A DNA stretch of 64,000 nt from contig NC_082412.1 of assembly GCF_004011695.2 (NCBI RefSeq), positions 1,736,001-1,800,000 on the forward strand, given 5' to 3'. Origin of the DNA: Ascochyta rabiei (lineage: Eukaryota; Ascomycota; Dothideomycetes; Pleosporales; Didymellaceae). The translations under genes and the position numbers were made by a program. The notes beneath the pieces are model-generated. The model ran no database searches. It saw only the letters and a list, made by a program, of their open reading frames with translations, and was not told the DNA's origin. Below, piece after piece: positions 31,411 to 41,122 of the stretch (position 1 is its first letter; each line of letters opens with the position of its first letter).

Positions 31411-33372
31411 CTAGTTGAATCGAACAGGCGGTAGGCTCGGCGCGTCCGTCTCGCCAGAGCCAGGCGACTCGTCTCGCAGCCGGCTCCCCGCTGCTCGGCC
31501 CGCGCTGCCGTCTAGCACAAACGGGCCGGCGTCGTTGCGTGGCGTCATGGGTCCGTCGTGGGCGCGGTCCGGTGCGAGGCCGTCATGGGCGGTCAGGTAG
31601 AGGGGAGACAGGCCGTTGAAGCTGCCTGGGCCGCGATCGATCGACACGGGCTGCGTGACGGATGCGGACAGGGGCTCCAAGCGACGAAACGGGGTTTGGG
31701 GGTTCGCTGTGTCGTTGATGTGGATGCTTGTGATGGCGTGTTGCAGATCGGCGAGGTCGGTGGCGCCGGGCTCCGCTGCTGACCCATTCAGGGGCACGGC
31801 AGAGGCGCGTGGTGTGACGTGACGGTCCTCTGCGGGGTTCTCTGCGTCGGGCGCAGCGTCTCCGTTCTCCTGGGCGTCGTCGTCGTCCCAGTCCTCCAAC
31901 TCGGCGGGGTCATCGACGTCGGCCTCGAGATCAGCGACGGCCCTGCAGTTGGGGCACAGGAAGTTGGGCCATGTGGGGCCGTTCAAGATGGGTCTTATGC
32001 ACTTGTAGTGCCAGACGTGGGAGCAGGGTGCAACGAACAGAGACTGGCAGGGCTGTGGGCAAGGATCAGCAAGAAGCAAGGCTGGGCGGTGCACGAGTAC
32101 GTACAGCGATGGACATGAGGCAGATGGCGCATTCCGACGTGTGTGTGGACGCGCTGTCGCCCTCCTTCTTGGTCTTTGTGAGGTTGCGCAGGCGCTGGTG
32201 GGTTTGTTTGCTGGTACGGTTAGCGGGGTGGAACACATGGCCTAGACGCCTGGCTCGGAGAGGGACGGAGAGACGGACTTGAAGGTGTTGAGCCCCTGCT
32301 GCCAGCCGCGGTTGCACTCGACGCGGATCTTGACGCAGCGGAAGATCATCTCCTCGCCGCCGCGGAAGTCGATGCCGAGCTGGACGATGTCGCCGTCCTT
32401 GATCCTGAACGGCTTGGACTCGACGTTGGGCTGGCTCAGGCGGATGTGGTTGAGGAAGGTGCCCGAGGAGCTCTTGACGTCCTTGATGTACCAGCTGCCG
32501 TCCTTGCACCACAGCTCGCAGTGCTTGCGGCTGACCACCTTGCTCTTGAACCCGATGGCGGCGGCCGAGGGCGCGTTGGCGGGCGTGTCGGGCAGGTTGT
32601 CGCGCTCCGAGTAGCGGCCGACGCGCACGACGGCCGAGTCGTCGGGCAGGGTGCGGGTGATGGTGGGGAACTGCAGCGAGGGGCGGCTGGCGCGCGGGTC
32701 CTGGTGGGGGATGAAGCGGATCGAGGGCAGGTGCCTCTGCGAGGGGCCGCCGTCTGCAGCGTTGTCGCTGGCGCTGGCACTGGCGCTGGCGCTGGAGTTG
32801 TCGTGGTCGGCGGGCCACGTCGGCGTGGGCCCGGCGCTGTTGCGCATCGTGAGCTGGGGCGCCGCCGTCTCTGCACGCGTTCTCGTCATGTTGGGCGTGG
32901 GCGATGCGGGCGCGGAGGCGGTTGGGGGCGCCGTCTGGCGAGGGTCCGCGCTGTCTAGAGGCGCCGTCTGTCGTCGAGCGGGGGGTGAGGGGCGAGGGGC
33001 GGCCGTGTGCGAGGGCGAGGGGGCAGCCAACGGCGAGGGCGAGGGGGCAGCCAACAGCGAGGGCGAGGGGGCAGCCAACGGCGAGGGCGAGGGGGCAGCC
33101 AACAGCGAGGGCGAGGGGGCAGCCAACGGCGAGAGGGGCGAGGCGTGGGTGGAGGCGCGTGGTCGGGACCTGGGGGTGCGGGCGTCCTCACGTGGGCCGT
33201 CTGCGGCGTCGGCAGCGTGCAGGTGCAGGCCGTGGGTGTAGTTGCGCAGGAAGGAAATGCCTCGCTGCAGGCCCGTCGAGCGCGGCGAGGGCGAGACGGC
33301 GACAGCGACGGACACGGGCGATATGGGTGTTGCGGAAACGGTGGGGGCGGCTGGGGCTGGGGCAGTGAACAT
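31411..33372 (-). CDS. FHA-RING E3 ubiquitin ligase, Dma1/Chf-like, 613 aa
   Basis: Three exons: 33372-32279, 32210-32105 and 32052-31411, all in phase. The N-terminal 200 residues are low complexity (Pro/Ser/Ala) and include five copies of an 8-residue unit from a 24-bp coding satellite. The FHA domain is about 225-345, with VGRYSERD, SRKHCELW, and GTFLNHIRLS. The RING is of the H2 type: Cys392, Cys395, Cys410, His412, His415, Cys418, Cys433 and Cys436. An acidic tail follows. Dma1-type ligases bind phosphothreonine through the FHA domain and restrain septation and mitotic exit. The donor of the first intron is GTCCGT, weak, but the join gives the expected LNTFN-KQTHQRL bridge. Confidence 0.88.
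33011..33130. repeat. Coding 24-bp minisatellite in FHA-RING gene
   Basis: Exactly five 24-bp units encode an eight-residue Ala-Pro-Ser-Pro-Ser-(Pro/Leu)-Leu-Ala type repeat on the minus strand. Alternate copies differ at the same site, giving a two-unit (48-bp) pattern. Confidence 0.9.
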
Positions 33373-33426
33373 GGCCAGCCGCAGTCGGGGTGGAAGGAGG
33401 AGGCGTGAAGGCCTGACGTTGCAGGT

Positions 33427-33501
33427 GACGGCGTGAGGCGTGACGGCGTGAGGCGTGACAGCGTGAAGCGTGGCAGCGTGAAGCGTGACAGCGTGCCAGC
33501 G
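33427..33501. repeat. 15-bp minisatellite in FHA-RING 5' flank
   Basis: Five 15-bp units of GACGGCGTGAGGCGT type. The left copies carry G where the right copies carry A at two positions. It lies 55 bp upstream of the FHA-RING start codon. Confidence 0.85.
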
Positions 33502-34262
33502 TTTACATGTGCACGAGGGTGAAGGACCGGCACATCGACACAGACAGCAGACAGCAGACGGCGGACAGACCAGACGAGACGAGACGAGACGACGAGGCCA
33601 GGGTGTGGCGCGGCCAAGCAAGTGCACGAGTGGACGAGTCGGCGGCGCATGCAGTTTGGCGAACGCCTCGCCCAGCTCGCCCAGCTCGCCCAGCTCGCCC
33701 AGTTCTAGACCGCAGACGGCGAGGCAGGCGCTGGACGTCAGACGTCAACAGAGGCCTAACCAGGGCGACGCGAGCAACGCGGGCCGACAGGCGGGGCTCG
33801 CAGACAGGAGCCTCCACGGGCTATGGCTGCGGCGAGCGTCTGCTCTGCTCTCCCGTCTGAACGGCGACGAGAGGAATCGGGAGCTGACGTCTGGTGCCGA
33901 CACATTCACGGCATCCACACGACCCACTCTCAGAAGCACCCGGCCGGCCACTACCAAACACGCCATCCACCCTTCCATGCACAACACACCACGACGCAAT
34001 CCATGCCGCTGCCCGCTGCTTGCTGAGGAACCGAGCAGCGTGGGTGGAGCCGCTCTTCCGGCCGCCGGGGTCTATCCACGCATGTGCACGGCTTGCACGG
34101 GTCGGGAGCAATCTCAGCCTCAGCCTCAGCCTCAGCCTCAGCCTCAGTCCATCTCGTCGCACGTGACTGCACGTCGTATCGACGCACGTGACTGCATGTC
34201 ATATCGAAATCGAGTCTCGAATTTTGGGCCGCGCCTCGTTCCGCGCCCATCACCACACCGAC
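33502..34262. promoter_or_regulatory. Divergent promoter region, FHA-RING / alpha-MPP, with short repeats
   Basis: Part of the gap between two outward-facing starts. It contains a 9-bp CAGCTCGCC run (about 33666-33702) and a CAGCCT run (about 34114-34146). A long plus-strand frame crosses it but has biased composition and no family match, so it is not called. Confidence 0.5.
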
Positions 34263-35993
34263 ATGTTACGGCCCCGGACCACACGCGCCGTCACACGAGG
34301 ACTGTCGCAGGCCGCATCGCACCTCGCCCGACCCGCCACATGCGCCCCTAGACGCGCGCTGGCCACGGCCGCCGCCGAGGAAAAGGACCCCGTCGAGCTC
34401 GACCACATCACCACCCTCCCCAACGGCATCCGCGTCGCGACCGAGGCGCTGCCCGGCCACTTCTCGGGCATTGGCGTCTACGTCGATGCCGGCTCGCGCT
34501 ACGAGAACGACGCGCTGCGGGGCGTGAGCCACATCGTCGACCGCCTCGCCTTCAAGTCCACGCGCGCCACGGGCGGCGACCAGATGGCGGAGAAGATGGA
34601 GTCGCTCGGCGGCAACATCCAGTGCGCCTCGTCGCGCGAGTCGCTCATGTACCAGTCCGCCACCTTCAACTCGGCCGTCGACGCCACCGTCGCCCTCCTG
34701 GCCGAGACGATCCGCGACCCCCTCGTCACCGAGGACGAGGTCCAGCAGCAGCTCGAGACGGCCGACTACGAGATTGGCGAGATCTGGAGCAAGCCCGAGC
34801 TCATCCTGCCCGAGCTGGTCCACATGGCCGCCTTCAAGGACAACACCCTCGGCAACCCCCTGCTGTGCCCCAAGGAGCGCCTGCCCCACATCACCCGCGA
34901 CGTCGTCGACGCCTACCGCAGGGAGTTCTACAAGCCCGACCGCATCGTCGTCGCCTTTGTCGGCCTCGACCACAACGAGGCCGTCAAGCTGACCGAGCAG
35001 TACTTTGGCGACATGGCCAAGGCCCGCGGTCCCTCTCTCGTCGCCCTCGCCGACCACGCCGCGATAGCCAGCACCACCACCCTCGGCCAGACCTTCACAG
35101 CCGACCACCCCACCCCGACCGGCGCAGCCCCGCAGCAGTCCAAGCTGCTCTCCAAGATCCCCTTCCTCAACAGCTTCTCCACCTCCGCCACCGACTCGGC
35201 CGCCCTCAACACCGCCTTCGACCTCGACTTCCCGCCCATCGACACAGCCGTCCCCTCGCACTACACCGGTGGCTTCCTCACCCTCCCCCCGATCCCGCCG
35301 CCGCTCAACCCCATGCTCCGCCGCCTCTCGCACATCCACCTCGCCTTCGAGGCCCTGCCCATCTCCTCGCCCGACATCTACGCCCTGGCAACCCTGCAGA
35401 CACTGCTCGGCGGCGGCGGCTCCTTCAGCGCCGGCGGCCCTGGAAAGGGCATGTACTCGCGCCTGTACACAAACGTGCTGAACCAGCACTTCTGGGTCGA
35501 GTCGTGCGTCGCCTTCAACCACAGCTACACCGACAGCGGCCTCTTCGGCATCGCCGCCTCCTGCGCCCCGACCCACGTCGCGCAGATGCTCGAGGTCATG
35601 TGTCGCGAGCTCAAGTCGCTCGGCGACGAATCCGGCTACGCGGCGCTCAAAGACGCCGAAGTCCAGCGCGCCAAGAACCAGCTCCGCTCCTCGCTCCTCA
35701 TGAACCTCGAGTCGCGCATGGTCGAGCTCGAAGACCTCGGCAGACAAGTCCAGGTCCACGGCCGCAAGGTCGGCGTCAAGGAAATGTGCGCCAAGATCGA
35801 AGCCGTCACCGTCGCCGACCTGCGCCGCGTCGCCCGCCACGTCTTCGGCGGCGGCGTCCGCAACCCCGGCCACGGCTCCGGCGCCCCTACCGTCGTCCTG
35901 CAAGAGGGCGAGCAGGAGGGCCTGAAGCGCAAGGACTTGTCCTGGGACGACATCCAGACCCGCATCGCGCGGTGGAAGCTGGGGCGGAGATGA
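34263..35993 (+). CDS. Mitochondrial processing peptidase alpha subunit, 576 aa
   Basis: A single exon. The start at 34263 is chosen because it gives an Arg/Ala/Thr-rich mitochondrial presequence (MLRPRTTRAVTRGLSQ). The M16 fold follows: TLPNGIRVATEALPGHFSGIGVYVDAGSRYE, then GVSHIVDRLAFKSTR where beta-MPP would have the zinc-binding HxxEH; its absence marks the alpha subunit. The Gly-rich substrate loop GGGGSFSAGGPGKGMYSRLY is intact. Alpha-MPP binds presequences in the matrix and presents them to beta-MPP. Codon use is strongly GC-biased, and this creates a long antisense frame that is not a gene. Confidence 0.95.
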   Translation: MLRPRTTRAVTRGLSQAASHLARPATCAPRRALATAAAEEKDPVELDHITTLPNGIRVATEALPGHFSGIGVYVDAGSRYENDALRGVSHIVDRLAFKSTRATGGDQMAEKMESLGGNIQCASSRESLMYQSATFNSAVDATVALLAETIRDPLVTEDEVQQQLETADYEIGEIWSKPELILPELVHMAAFKDNTLGNPLLCPKERLPHITRDVVDAYRREFYKPDRIVVAFVGLDHNEAVKLTEQYFGDMAKARGPSLVALADHAAIASTTTLGQTFTADHPTPTGAAPQQSKLLSKIPFLNSFSTSATDSAALNTAFDLDFPPIDTAVPSHYTGGFLTLPPIPPPLNPMLRRLSHIHLAFEALPISSPDIYALATLQTLLGGGGSFSAGGPGKGMYSRLYTNVLNQHFWVESCVAFNHSYTDSGLFGIAASCAPTHVAQMLEVMCRELKSLGDESGYAALKDAEVQRAKNQLRSSLLMNLESRMVELEDLGRQVQVHGRKVGVKEMCAKIEAVTVADLRRVARHVFGGGVRNPGHGSGAPTVVLQEGEQEGLKRKDLSWDDIQTRIARWKLGRR

Positions 35994-36026
35994 GCACAGA
36001 GCATTGTGTATGATAGCATGAAGCGT

Positions 36027-36090
36027 GTATACTAGCATGTGCATAAAAAGTCGTGCTGCACATGGATAAGTTTGGCAATGAAATAATCTC
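36027..36090 (+). repeat. Diverged direct repeat, copy A
   Basis: The segment from GTATACTAG through CATGTGCATAAAAAG to GGCAATGAAATAATC is matched about 223 bp downstream. Most base differences are transitions. Confidence 0.65.
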
Positions 36091-36249
36091 AGTCCAATCT
36101 CAACACTCACGAAATCTACATCTCTCTATGTACCTGCACTGTTATTCTATAATAAGGTAAGCAGGTAGGTATTAATAAATATGCTCTTCTATAATAACAT
36201 CTAGACATGTATTGCGTAGTACACACTAGAAAGGAGATAGGTAGGGAGG

Positions 36250-36313
36250 GTGTATACTAGTACATGTATAAAAAGCATACTGCATATGGATAACTTCAGC
36301 AATGGAAAAAAAT
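36250..36313 (+). repeat. Diverged direct repeat, copy B
   Basis: This matches copy A from GTATACTAG to GCAATGGAAAAAAATC with small gaps. In the central block it has A or T at three sites where copy A has G or C. Confidence 0.65.
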
Positions 36314-36340
36314 CATCTATTCAGCTTCGATGCCTGCAAA

Positions 36341-36366
36341 CCTCTCTCTCTCTCTCTCTCTCTCTC
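36341..36366. repeat. CT dinucleotide run
   Basis: Thirteen CT units in the AT-rich gap. Confidence 0.9.
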
Positions 36367-37063
36367 GCAGATTACGCACATGCACAGCAACACAGAGCAA
36401 AGAACAGTAGAGAAAAGAAGAGTCTAGCTGGGCACTGATAAGCGTGTAAGCTGCAATGCAGTAATGCTGTGTATAATAAGCTGATGTGTATACATCTAAA
36501 ATAAGAGGCGTGTAAAAGTCTATATAGCCTAAACCAGCATAGACAGTTAAAGATAGCAGTCGTTGGTGTTGGGGTAATAGGAAATACACTTACTCTGCAT
36601 GTGCGGTGTTGTTTGAGTACTTTGTTGTTGGGGGTTCTACGCTGTGACTTCTGCCATGACTGCAGTGCGTCGTGTCTCTGTGGATCTGGAATGGTCTGGT
36701 GAGTGTGGCTCTTACTGTGAGGGGTTGATCTTTTGCTTGCTGGTGTCTCGCCTGATGTTCCTCTGCTCTCAATCTTGTTGGCGTTTGGCTTGGTTGCTTG
36801 GTGGAGACTGTTAGTATACAATGTATAATACATCAAAGGCTCAATGGGCTACATAGTAAAGATTTGTTTGCTGGCATATGATACGATGGTGCCAAGCACA
36901 CGGAGGCATGACGTTGTTGTTCAATGAAAAGTTCGTAGACATGGTCTTCAATCTACACTGACTACATATGTTGCGGGCCGGACGTTCGGCTACAGCGAGC
37001 GGATTGGAAAGAGCTTTCAGATCTCGGCTTTGACGCCAACCGTCTCAACGCCATACGAACAGC

Positions 37064-37892
37064 CTAGCCTACCCACACCTTCGGTCCAGGAGGTGTGTAT
37101 GTCGTGCTCTTGTCTGCATACGTGTTCACCATAACGCCGGGGTCGTTCTGGCTCGCATACCCGGGAATCGTCGCCAGGAAATCACCACTGGGCTGCGCGG
37201 TGCCGGATCCCGTGACCTGGATCTGAGCGCACTCGGCGTAGAACTGCGGGTTCAGCGCCTGGTGCAGAGCGAGCAGCTCGTGGCGGACGAGGTAGTTGCC
37301 TGGTGCGAGCGTTTTAGGGACTGAGGACTCCCAGTACAGCTGCTTGAGGACCTTGGCGGTGCCCCAGGACGTGCCGCTCAGCGGGGGAGCAGTCATGCCT
37401 TCTTGGTCGATCTAGAAGTATGTCAGTCCAGGTGGTCGTGCGAGGTTAGTTCTTTTCGTGAAGACTCACCTTGAACCACTTCTTTCCGCTGCCGTCACAG
37501 CTTGCGAAATCGCCAGCACACTTGTACATCCACACCATGACCGGTCCCTGCTCGTGCGTCCACTGGCTCCAAAGGGCTTTGATCTTGCCGCCGGCGGCGA
37601 CCTTGGCGGACAAGTCGGCCGACGTACCACCATTACACATGACCTTTCTATCGGTGATGGTCAGGGTAGGGTTGTAGTCGGGCCATTGACGCTGGATTGT
37701 CTTGGGCGACGAAGCGGGAGAGAAGCCAGTGTAGCTGGGAGGTGTGTTAGAGATGGAAGCAACAAACGCAAGATGACTGAATGCTCACCCAGGGTAGGTC
37801 ACGCCGTCAATGACATAGCTTGTCACTGCACCGTGGGCGGCAGCTTGAGCCACGAACAACGCAGCCGCGGTGTAGACAGTCGAGAAGAGCAT
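37064..37892 (-). CDS. Lytic polysaccharide monooxygenase, family AA9, 238 aa
   Basis: Three exons: 37892-37789, 37734-37470 and 37411-37064, in phase. The signal peptide MLFSTVYTAAALFVAQAAA ends just before His20, which becomes the N-terminal copper ligand. The second ligand is His95 (WTHEQGPVMVW). In the second shell His167 or His173 lies in RHELLALHQA, Gln179 in PQFYAECAQI, and Tyr181 is the axial tyrosine. Cys pairs are present. There is no cellulose-binding module or linker; the protein ends after the core. It should oxidatively cleave cellulose or related glucans outside the cell. A call of inactive relative is unlikely because the full histidine brace is kept. Confidence 0.95.
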
Positions 37893-38530
37893 GTTGAGCT
37901 GGATTGAGGCGATTGTAATCTGGTCGACTGCTGCTCTGCGTCTAAAGGCCCCTTAAATAGCACGCTGATACTGCTCTCGTATTTGGTACTCTAATTGAGA
38001 TATCAGTTCCCATGACTGCTGACCACGAGACTTCCCGTGTTGCCGGACCCAGACGAGAGCGATAGTGTTTGCAGATTGAGCGGCGATTGCAAAGCACTGA
38101 TGGCGGACCGGTTAAATACAGCACAACGTCAGCCACTATGAACCGTCACAGGTAAAAGGTGTCATAGCAACGCTGTTATTGACTGAGAGAGCCCGCTGCC
38201 CATCCTCGTAGACCCGAGTTGTCGCACTCGTCTCGTACTAGATTGCCAGGTCAGACCAACACTCAAAGGGCGCTCCATCTCGATCACTGCAGCATCGAAA
38301 ACAAGTTTGTTTCCCATTACGATATGACGGGATGCTCCTTCTTCGACAGACGTGCGCTATCGCTCGTTGAGCATGGCGCGTCACGTGGAGACGCGATGAG
38401 TGACGAATTTTGAGGGCACCTTTGCGTTCGACCACACACAAACGCGTCTGCGCCTTACCTCAACTGTCGTTAATACCCAGTGACTTGTCTTTCTGTGCTT
38501 TGAATCTTACGCCCAAGCTTTGCATTCAAA
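37893..38530. promoter_or_regulatory. Divergent promoter region, AA9 / Cys-rich protein
   Basis: A 638-bp gap between outward-facing starts. No gene is recognised. No carbon-source factor site was assigned with confidence. Confidence 0.45.
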
Positions 38531-39396
38531 ATGGCGAATGAGACTGACCCCGAGCTCGCATTACTCTTCGAGGCCGTCCACTCTGCTCACCCTGAACGCC
38601 TCACCAGCATCTTATTCAAGCTACTCAAGATGTTGCTTAGTACACGGAGTTGTTAAAAGAGGAGCTGTTGCTACAACCGGGTCAGCTCAAGCAAGCTCTT
38701 GACGCACTGCCCGAGAAGAAGAGGCCCATTTCCGCTGAACGCATCAATCCTTGGAAGCTATACAATGGTGAGAACGACGGCGACGAGGAAGTTCTTCAGA
38801 AGGAAGAGACTGCCCAGGAGGAGGACGATGGCCCCGGTGAGGAAGACGAAGAATGTAGGCCGTCAGAGCATTCTAATTGCGAACATGTCGATGCCGGCAA
38901 CGCCAACAGCGACAACGAAGACGGCAGCAACAGAGACAGAGACAACAACCACAGCGAAGCAGAAATGATGGAGCCCGAACTGTCAGAAGTTGAGACTACC
39001 GACGGCGCGCCTGACACCTCACATCCACAGAGGTGGAAACGACCAATGTACTCGAGACAACGCTACGAGATCTGTGCAAACTGTGAAGAGGAGTACGATG
39101 TCACTTTGAACCGCAACAACAGCTGCAGGTACCACGCAGGTAGGTGCCACCGAGAGCAGTATACTTGACAAGCAACTGATTGTAAAACAGGTGGATTGTT
39201 CCTCAACTTCGGTCTGGAGTGTTGGAGGGAAGCGATCTGCGAGGGCGAGATCGAAGATTGCGGCGATATCGAGGACGCGGCAGAGAATCGACGCAAGCAT
39301 GCCGGTGGATGCAACTATTCGTGCTGCTGGTGCCCCGCACCGTGCATGGTTGGAGGACACCGACCACACAAATCCAAGAGACTCTGCAACAGCTAG
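38531..39396 (+). CDS. Cys-rich fungal protein with C-terminal zinc-finger-like region; 5' end doubtful
   Basis: From about 38641 the frame is clear: YTELLKEELLLQ, a long acidic linker, then RYEICANCEEEYDV and a Cys/His-rich end (NYSCCWCPAPCMVGGH) after an intron at 39140-39190 (GTAGGT...AAACAG). The YEICxxCxxxYDV plus late CC pattern is a recognisable fungal family with zinc-finger-like spacing. The 5' end is the problem. From ATG 38531 the frame reads LALLFEAVHSAHPERLTSI and then stops out of phase. A model with exon 1 of 38531-38575, intron 38576-38640 (weak GTCCAC donor, CTTAG acceptor) and exon 2 to 39139 is open (249 aa), but it removes sequence that looks coding. A one-base frameshift near 38640 is the alternative. 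Confidence 0.55.
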
Positions 39397-40261
39397 AGGC
39401 TCTTAAGTGATGGGAGACGTCGTATCTCGCCGGTTGTGGTACCTTGATACGCGACCAGCAGTCTGACTTCGACACGCAAGGACAGTGATGTGTTTTCACT
39501 GGCCATGCTGCCATGTGCTGGAAGATCTGATAGACTCGCAAGATCTGTCCACAGCGTAGCTGCCATTTCCTTCCAAAGGCTCCAAAAGTCAATGTATCGT
39601 ATGTTACAACCTTTGTCTGTAAAGCATTGAACGTCACTTGGCACGCCATCATTTCAGTTCTGTGACTCCCATCCTCGGATCATCACCATGTAGCAGGTCA
39701 GCCTTGCGGTGCTGGTTTCAAGATTCCGGCGCCTACGCTTTGCTGGTGCATCGCGCGAGCCTGCTGCTTGTCGAAAACTTAGTTTGACAGAGCGCACATG
39801 TTCGGTAGCAAGTCCTCTATCGCAGGACTGCGAGCAGTTCCAAAGAACGTCACCATTCTCTCGCTGTTGTAGAACCGGGCCGGGCGTGAAGCCGCGGAAT
39901 GCGAGCCTTGCAGCAGCAGAGTGATGCGAACATCCTTTGGGCCTGAGCATGTTCGGCTAGGTAGAAAAGCTCCAGCTTATTTCGTCGACATCAAGTACAA
40001 CGGAGAAGGGCCAGAGATCGTCGACTCGTGCTGTGGAGGCGATCAAACCGGGGATTGACGCGTGGCAGAGCTACACACTCGTTGCATGTCCGGCATCACA
40101 AGTCTCCTTTCCTCAGCCTGAAGGATCTCAGAAGCGTCGTCTCGGAATACGTAGATGTTGGATGCGATCAAGCGCGTTCATGATGTAGGTACACTGCAAA
40201 AGACAACTCATTTTGCGCTGTCTAAAAGCAGCCCTCTTCTTGACCGGCGAATTCAGTCCAG
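39397..40261. other. Intergenic, nothing recognised
   Basis: 865 bp with only short unrelated frames. No repeat or RNA gene was seen. Confidence 0.4.
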
Positions 40262-40601
40262 AGCCTTCATCAGCTCAAACGCATGTCCAAACAGGGGTGC
40301 ATTCGGCATGGAGCTGTCAACACGTCTGCAGTAATCCCGTGGACACGTGTCTGTACACGCTTTGCGGCTCGAGTGCACCGTGGTTCTTGTAGCGCACTAT
40401 CTTGGCTGCAAAGACACGCTCAGACTCCAAGGGGGAGCGGTCGAAGACCATGATTGCGCCGGGGACGTGGAACCTGTAGTCGTGAATGAGATTACGTAGC
40501 TCCCCGGGGAGATCCAGGAAGCTGAGTCGATGCGCGTCTTCTTTGTAAGACCGGGCCCACGCTGTAGATAAGACTGGAGACAGACTCATTGCAGTAGCCA
40601 T
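40262..40601 (-). pseudogene. DUF7730-type gene fragment with premature stop
   Basis: On the minus strand from an ATG at 40601 the frame reads LSFLDLPGELRNLIHDYRF and later STGLLQTC, followed by TGA at 40317. Beyond the stop the same frame continues QLHAECTPVW. In this family the phrase is normally LLxTCRQxxAExxPV, so the TGA occupies the Arg codon position, as a C-to-T change of CGA would give. The frame then ends at a TGA near 40275 and the rest of the family domain is absent. The fragment is probably dead, though a truncated product cannot be excluded. Confidence 0.6.
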
Positions 40602-41122
40602 GTACGAATCATAGCCGCAAATCGCTTCTGTTGAACACGACGCGTGGGAATCGTGGTGCCTGGGGGATTTCACGTGCAGCATGTTGCCTGGTGCGGCAAC
40701 TCCACAAACACAGCAAAATAGGGCTAAAAGCGGAGCATGGCAGATGGGCCTGAAGCATGGTCAGGACTTGAAGTGGTTACGCGTGAAAGCATGCAACTGC
40801 CTTTGAAGCGTGTCAACTCTATTCTCAACGCTCCAGCAACTGCCAATTCTACTTACGACCAACTGGACCTGTAGAACTTGCTTTGGTCCTCTTGGGCTTA
40901 TCAATACAACATTAGAGGGTACTTTGCCTTTGCATGCCGCGCAACGTACTCGACATCTGGAAGGACCAAGAGGTTCGTAGCATCGTGAAATCGATCAATG
41001 AACTCTGCTCTGTCGCTGGTGAAGCCTTTGTAGGGACGCGGGGAAGCTGGTACCAAAGCACTGGCATGGCGCAAGAAGAGCGGTTGCAACCCGTTCTGCC
41101 GAAACCTGAAGACCGTCCGCTT
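40602..41122. other. Intergenic, Mkt1 3' flank
   Basis: 521 bp between the DUF7730 fragment and the Mkt1 stop. Nothing is recognised. Confidence 0.45.

Larger units (their letters stand above)
35994..37063. other. AT-rich intergenic with diverged direct repeat and CT run
   Basis: A 1.07 kb gap between alpha-MPP and the AA9 gene, clearly AT-richer than its surroundings. It contains two diverged copies of a ~65-bp segment (36027-36090 and 36250-36313) and a CT run at 36341-36366. No gene is recognised. Confidence 0.6.

Noticed and set aside
33485..34351. A 288-residue plus-strand frame over the FHA-RING/alpha-MPP promoter
   Set aside because: It is dominated by short repeats, has no domain and overlaps the alpha-MPP start in another frame.
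34266..36110. A 614-residue minus-strand frame antisense to alpha-MPP
   Set aside because: It is the shadow of GC-rich third positions in a strongly biased gene; composition is Gly/Val/Asp/Leu-rich with no domain, and the sense frame is an unmistakable alpha-MPP.
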